Assembly: GCA_916049555.1 (NCBI GenBank)
Contig: CAJZIB010000026.1
Location: 1 to 9,342, forward strand
Origin: an uncultured Candidatus Saccharibacteria bacterium
Lineage (GTDB): Bacteria > Patescibacteriota > Saccharimonadia > Saccharimonadales > Saccharimonadaceae
Direction: 5' to 3'
Length of the DNA stretch: 9,342 nt
Position numbers and translations under genes: made by a program. Shown here piece by piece: positions 6,362 to 9,342 of this stretch. The notes below the pieces were generated by a model that did not search any database, was not told the DNA's origin, and saw only the letters and a program-made list of their open reading frames with translations. Position 1 is the first letter of the stretch; each line of letters opens with the position of its first letter.

Positions 6362-6405
6362 CTAGACTAACATCTCAAGGTGTTGCACTTGAGGGATTAG
6401 AGTAG
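6362..6405. repeat. 44-bp palindromic element, copy 1 (upstream of gene D promoter)
   Basis: CTAGACTAACATCTCAAG, an 8-bp centre, then CTTGAGGGATTAGAGTAG: two 18-bp arms that pair except at a few internal positions. About 38 of 44 positions can be matched with the copy at 7252-7295 outside the variable centre. It lies 8 bp from the -35 box, as in the other copy. No T run follows on either strand, so it is not a typical terminator. Confidence 0.85.
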
Positions 6406-6426
6406 CAGAAGAGGTAGCAGTAAAGT

Positions 6427-6461
6427 CAAAAAAGCAAAAGAGGGAGAAAATTCTCCCTCTT
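6427..6461 (-). terminator. Intrinsic terminator of gene E
   Basis: AAGAGGGAG (6438-6446) pairs with CTCCCTCTT (6453-6461), and two further A-T pairs extend it to 11 bp. On the minus strand TTTTGCTTTTTT follows. It starts 9 nt after the gene E TGA stop. Confidence 0.92.
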
Positions 6462-6470
6462 CGTTGAAAC

Positions 6471-7142
6471 TCATGCAAGGCGCGAAAGGTACTGCAGCAG
6501 CAGGTCGGTGAACGTCATCTTTTTCGCCTGGGATATTGTTAAATATCTGTCGCTCCTAGGTGTCAAGATATCCAATTCTTCTACCTTCACGCAGAGGTTG
6601 ACACTCCGGTCAAGAGGTTCAATACTGAACCTGTATTCACTCGATAAATTAACCAAGTCAAATGTAGCCTGAGTGATTTCAGAATAGAGATCGTCCAGCT
6701 GTTTGCGCCATTCCTGAGATTTTTCAATCTTCTCCTTGAAGAGCTTAGCTACCATATGTTGAGTGAACAAAACTCCAGCCAAATAAATATACGGCTCGTA
6801 TTCCTCAAGAAACCTCCTGAAGGTGCCGTCAATATATTCAATCTGAGCATTCAAGCTCTCGTTGGTGTTCGGAATTGTGATCTTATACACCCCGTCCTTA
6901 TTTGACGAAATGACAACAAGACGGTCAAGTTTTGACTGATGGGACTCAACACGCTCAATAGCAACCATCAGATTCCCAACTGCGCAAGGATTCTGCTCCC
7001 TTGTGTCGGCCTCAATCATGGATCGGTGATCCTGGATGAATCTGGTCAGCTCTTTGCTGAGCTTAGACTTTGCGACGATAATGGTCTCAGCCGCCTCAGC
7101 AAAACGATTGACAACTTCCTTCGTGACATTCAGGTTCTTCAT
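6471..7142 (-). CDS. Array protein E: divergent array member, function unknown
   Basis: 223 residues, soluble, almost wholly helical apart from a short beta-like segment DGVYKITIPNTNESL (83-97). The N-terminal helix VVNRFAEAAETIIVAKSKLS (10-29) sits where A-C have FFxxIxxLLxxK. EYEPYIYLAGVLFTQHMV (114-131) and LFKEKIEKSQEWRKQLDDLY (134-153) correspond in position to the MPE and KE blocks of B and C. RFSIEPLDRSVNLCVKVEEL (171-190) matches D. Start ATG 7142 is chosen for AAAGGGG six bases upstream; a frame extension to a TTG at 7175 starts inside the leader stem and is rejected. The stop is TGA, directly before the terminator. It is the first gene of the array after the Stealth gene. No known family is recognised. 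Confidence 0.86.
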   Translation of the reverse strand: MKNLNVTKEVVNRFAEAAETIIVAKSKLSKELTRFIQDHRSMIEADTREQNPCAVGNLMVAIERVESHQSKLDRLVVISSNKDGVYKITIPNTNESLNAQIEYIDGTFRRFLEEYEPYIYLAGVLFTQHMVAKLFKEKIEKSQEWRKQLDDLYSEITQATFDLVNLSSEYRFSIEPLDRSVNLCVKVEELDILTPRSDRYLTISQAKKMTFTDLLLQYLSRLA

Positions 7143-7208
7143 TTTCTTCCCCTTTCGAGAACAATTTGTCTGCAAGCATGAGTTTTAAAGTACCTTGCAG
7201 ATAGCAAC
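7143..7208 (-). promoter_or_regulatory. Structured 5' leader of gene E
   Basis: TCTGCAAG (7201-7194) pairs perfectly over 8 bp with CTTGCAGA (7176-7169), around a 17-nt loop carrying CTTTAAAAC (7190-7182). The transcript is expected to start GUUGCUAUCUGC, identical to that of gene A over 12 nt. Shine-Dalgarno AAAGGGG follows. Confidence 0.77.
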
Positions 7209-7214
7209 GTATAT

Positions 7215-7243
7215 ATTATACAACATTTTGTGTCTTACGTCAA
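7215..7243 (-). promoter_or_regulatory. Near-consensus promoter of gene E
   Basis: TTGACG (7243-7238), 17-bp spacer, TATAAT (7220-7215): one mismatch to the sigma-70 consensus. The 44-bp palindromic element starts 8 bp upstream. Confidence 0.9.
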
Positions 7244-7251
7244 TGTTACTC

Positions 7252-7295
7252 CTAAACTAACATCTCAAGTGCAATGCCTTGAGGGGTTAGAGTAG
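7252..7295. repeat. 44-bp palindromic element, copy 2 (upstream of gene E promoter)
   Basis: CTAAACTAACATCTCAAG, centre TGCAATGC, then CTTGAGGGGTTAGAGTAG. The arms pair in three blocks (3, 5 and 6-7 bp) separated by mismatches largely the same as in copy 1. It lies two bases after the Stealth stop codon and 8 bp before the gene E -35 box. No T run follows, so a terminator role for the Stealth gene is doubtful. Confidence 0.85.
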
Positions 7296-7297
7296 CG

Positions 7298-8428
7298 TTA
7301 CTTCTCGAATATGCTTTTTTCGGGGAGAATTTCATCAAATGCGGCGGTGAGGGCGATCCTGGTTTTTACGGGGTCTTTCACCTCCCCATCATTAATACAA
7401 AGGATGTGATATTTTTGGGACTCGACCATGCGGATGATTTGTAGATTTTGTTTTTCATCTTTACTTAGCATGGTGTGATGTGAAAAATTGGCGCTTCTCG
7501 GAATAAACTTACCATCAAGTAGTTGCGTGTAGTAGAAAACGAGATGCGATACATCGCGGTCCGAACGGAAGCGGCGAAGTGATGTTTCAGTGAGCTCTTT
7601 ATTATGTTTTTGCCAGACCGCCTGGAAGGTGGACTTTTTATAAGCGATAGCACAGTGGGGATCATAGAGAAGCGAGAACTCTCGCCATGGTTGAAGGAGA
7701 AGATTTCTCAGGTTTAATACACCATATTTGATATTAAATGCTTTGGTTCTGTGGGTTTTATAAAAATTACGCTTGTCATAAGTTTGATTAATTAGCGCCA
7801 TATTATTCATCTGAATATATGGAAATATATCACGAGACGGATTATTTATGAGGATGTTTTCAGCAAAGAAAGCTCGTGGAAGTAGCTGAGTTTTCCCCTG
7901 ATATTGACCTTCTTTAAAGAAATCTTCCGGGCGAGTTTTTCTTAAAAGGTAGAAATCATCGTTAAAATAAACGAAGTCTTCGGAAAGTTCTGCGATCCTA
8001 TGAAGATTATTTTCGATGGTATGAGAATTGAAGGTAGGCAAAAATTCCTGCGGAATAAAATCACTGTGGCGAATAATTTTGAGCTTAGGGTGCTGCAGAT
8101 TTAGCCAGTCTGGGAGATGTCCGGCCGTGACAAAGAAAATTTGATTAACCCATGGGGCGAATTTTTCAATACCACGAAACCAATACTTAAGAAAGTCGAA
8201 GTCATTACGAAAACGCAGGTCGCTTGAGTCAAATCTGGGTTTTTCGAGAGAAGGCTGATTTTTTATTGAAGGCTGATTTTCGGCAAATGTCCGGTTTGTA
8301 GTTGAGGATGGTTTTTTGATAAAGGAATGACTTTCGGCGAAGGCTCGCTTCTCAGCGAGCCATTCCTCATCACTGCCATCAACCCAGGTGACAACGAAAT
8401 CAATTTTTGGAGTTTTATTTTGACTCAT
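7298..8428 (-). CDS. Stealth-family sugar-phosphate transferase (capsular polysaccharide phosphotransferase)
   Basis: 376 residues. Stealth proteins transfer hexose-1-phosphate units to build phosphodiester-linked capsule or wall polysaccharides, and resemble the catalytic part of eukaryotic GlcNAc-1-phosphotransferase. Conserved region 1 is IDFVVTWVDGSDEEW (9-23). Conserved region 2 runs from about 72 with NDFDFLKYWFRGIEKFAPWV (75-94), FFVTAGHLPDWLN, then TFNSHTIENNLHRI (132-145) and FVYFNDDFYLL (152-162). Later regions include RSDRDVSHLVFYY. Between regions 1 and 2 is a low-complexity linker (~32-68) with repeated NQPS(I/L) units. No signal peptide, so it acts in the cytoplasm. Start ATG 8428 overlaps the end of the DsbA-like gene by 14 bases, with only a weak GAAG Shine-Dalgarno, so coupling is likely. 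The sugar donor and acceptor are unknown. Confidence 0.93.
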   Translation of the reverse strand: MSQNKTPKIDFVVTWVDGSDEEWLAEKRAFAESHSFIKKPSSTTNRTFAENQPSIKNQPSLEKPRFDSSDLRFRNDFDFLKYWFRGIEKFAPWVNQIFFVTAGHLPDWLNLQHPKLKIIRHSDFIPQEFLPTFNSHTIENNLHRIAELSEDFVYFNDDFYLLRKTRPEDFFKEGQYQGKTQLLPRAFFAENILINNPSRDIFPYIQMNNMALINQTYDKRNFYKTHRTKAFNIKYGVLNLRNLLLQPWREFSLLYDPHCAIAYKKSTFQAVWQKHNKELTETSLRRFRSDRDVSHLVFYYTQLLDGKFIPRSANFSHHTMLSKDEKQNLQIIRMVESQKYHILCINDGEVKDPVKTRIALTAAFDEILPEKSIFEK

Positions 8429-9122
8429 TTTTCTTCAACTCTTCATCAATCAGGTTTTTGAGATTCTTTTTAAAATCAGCCTCATTGACAGAATTGGTGG
8501 AGAATTTCTGACCATTCACAAAAATGGTTGGGGTTTCAGAGATCTTGACAAGCCTAGCGACCGCCATGTCGGATTTGACTTTTTTCTTTACAGCTTCACT
8601 ATTCATATCTTTGAAGAACTGTTCAGTGTTGCCCTTCTTGCCAGAAGCTTCCTCGAAATAGGCCTTGAATTTTTGATCACGTTTATCAGCACTAAGATCT
8701 TCCCATTCAGATTGGTTCTTAAAAAGAAGTGTAGCAAAAGGCTGCCAGTATCCCTGGAGGGCGGCGGCGTTAGCAGCGTAAGCGGCGGCGGTACCGTTTT
8801 TGTGGTAACTCAAAATGAAGCTGCGGAAGATGAGGCCGACCTTACCTTTATATTCTTTGACTACATCAGAGAGAAATGGAAAGGTGGTGGCACAGCCCGG
8901 GCACTGATAGTCTGCATATTCAATAATCATTACCTTCGCGTCCTTGGCGACTTCAAAATTATCGCCGATATTGCCGTTACGCTCATCTTTTTCAATATAT
9001 TTTGAACGATCGAGGCTAGCGATCCACTGGTCGTAGGCCTGGTTTTGGTTGAAAGAATAAAAACATAAAGAAAGAAAAGCAATTACTAATACGCTAATGG
9101 CAATGATAGGCAATTTTCTCAT
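8415..9122 (-). CDS. Membrane-anchored DsbA-like thiol oxidoreductase
   Basis: 235 residues of the DsbA/thioredoxin-like (Thioredoxin_4) family, with a roles in disulfide formation or exchange outside the cytoplasmic membrane. An uncleaved-looking hydrophobic helix at about 4-22 anchors it, with no lipobox. The thioredoxin fold starts VMIIEYADYQCPGC; the active-site CPGC has cysteines 74 and 77. A helical insert covers about 105-190, and the cis-proline loop SETPTIFVNGQ (195-205) has P198. Length and layout are those of Gram-positive and CPR membrane-linked DsbA proteins. Start ATG 9122 has a strong TAGGAGG three bases upstream. Its TAA stop lies inside the start of the Stealth gene, so the two are one operon. 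No DsbB/VKOR partner is in the window. Oxidase versus reductase role is not decided by sequence. Confidence 0.93.
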   Translation of the reverse strand: MRKLPIIAISVLVIAFLSLCFYSFNQNQAYDQWIASLDRSKYIEKDERNGNIGDNFEVAKDAKVMIIEYADYQCPGCATTFPFLSDVVKEYKGKVGLIFRSFILSYHKNGTAAAYAANAAALQGYWQPFATLLFKNQSEWEDLSADKRDQKFKAYFEEASGKKGNTEQFFKDMNSEAVKKKVKSDMAVARLVKISETPTIFVNGQKFSTNSVNEADFKKNLKNLIDEELKKNESK

Positions 9123-9229
9123 AAACCTCCTAGGAAATCTCGATTATTTCCATAATTTTTTGTATAATATAGATATTAGCATATTTTAGCGTGTTTGTGG
9201 GCGGTGCGACAAAAAAACGGAGGTAAATA
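9123..9229. promoter_or_regulatory. Divergent promoter region between the DsbA-like gene and the plus-strand gene
   Basis: An AT-rich 107-bp gap. TATAAT at 9163-9168 can serve as a plus-strand -10, while TATTAT (9169-9164, minus strand) can serve the DsbA-like gene, so both directions may use overlapping -10 boxes. No convincing -35 box is seen on either strand, so the assignment is tentative. Confidence 0.4.
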
Positions 9230-9342
9230 ATGGACGAGCAAAATGCGGATCTCAATCAGCCATCAGGAATTTTTGGCGAGGAGAAAAAAGGCTTTTTTGA
9301 GAATTTTAAAAGGGGGATGCGGAATTTTTTTGCTAAACTTTC
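9230..9342 (+). CDS. N-terminal fragment of an unidentified protein (runs off right edge)
   Basis: ATG at 9230 follows GGAGG by six bases (GGAGGTAAATA). The 37 visible codons read MDEQNADLNQPSGIFGEEKK and onward: an acidic, polar start, then a Lys/Phe-rich amphipathic stretch ending FKRGMRNFFAKL at the edge. A cationic amphipathic segment like this often precedes a first membrane helix, but none is visible yet. It is divergent from the DsbA-like gene. Family not recognised; the start itself is well supported by the ribosome binding site. Confidence 0.75.
   Translation, partial: MDEQNADLNQPSGIFGEEKKGFFENFKRGMRNFFAKL

Noticed and set aside
7143..7175. Longer version of gene E starting at a TTG (7175)
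   Set aside because: The extension lies in the leader stem and crosses the Shine-Dalgarno of the better ATG at 7142.
2040..7243. tRNA or rRNA genes
   Set aside because: The leader hairpins were checked for tRNA-like shape, but there is no cloverleaf, no T-loop GTTCRA and no CCA-adjacent acceptor stem.
6362..7295. CRISPR array or transposon ends as an explanation for the two 44-bp palindromes
   Set aside because: There are only two copies about 890 bp apart with a whole gene between, no transposase, no target-site duplication and no regular spacers.
8673..9005. 110-codon plus-strand frame opposite the DsbA-like gene
   Set aside because: It is antisense to a well-supported thioredoxin-fold gene and its product shows only composition bias.

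Overview
The window looks like bacterial chromosomal DNA of low to moderate GC. Genes have good Shine-Dalgarno sequences, the promoters are sigma-70-like (TTGACA-N17-TATAAT), and intrinsic terminators are strong. TGA acts as a true stop: two genes end in TGA just before a terminator, which argues against Mycoplasma- or Gracilibacteria-type codes. The gene content (Stealth-type phosphotransferase, DsbA-like protein, small sugar-phosphate transferase, GT4 glycosyltransferases) fits a surface-polysaccharide locus. The style recalls Saccharibacteria/CPR or a low-GC Gram-positive, but the sequence does not prove a taxon. Every gene is on the minus strand except the last, partial one.

Layout in order of minus-strand transcription, from right to left. 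A plus-strand gene starts at 9230 and runs off the right edge; it is divergent from a membrane-anchored DsbA-like thioredoxin-fold protein (9122-8415). That gene overlaps by 14 bases a Stealth-family sugar-phosphate transferase gene (8428-7298). Next come five tandem genes of unknown function, called E, D, C, B and A here (7142-6471, 6231-5530, 5231-4332, 4094-3297, 3126-2134). Then a monotopic sugar-phosphate transferase (2006-1317) is coupled by TAATG to a glycosyltransferase ORF (1317 to beyond base 1). Within this window that ORF holds one complete GT4 enzyme fused in frame to the start of a second.

The five-gene array is the most unusual part. Each gene is its own unit: near-consensus promoter, a transcript predicted to begin GUUGC in four of five, a 66-87 nt leader with a hairpin whose loop carries (U/C)UUAAAAC, a G-rich Shine-Dalgarno, a helical soluble protein, and an intrinsic terminator (four of five share arms AAGAGGGAG/CTCCCTCTT). 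The hairpin stem differs between genes but remains complementary in four of the five. A, B and C are clear paralogs. D and E look like a more distant pair, and both have a 44-bp palindromic element exactly 8 bp upstream of the -35 box. No known family is recognised for these proteins.

Inference: the array is an independently expressed, diversifying gene family set inside a polysaccharide/cell-envelope locus. The flanking enzymes would prime (sugar-phosphate transferase), extend (GT4 enzymes) and decorate or cross-link (Stealth) a surface glycan. Whether the array proteins act on that glycan cannot be read from sequence.
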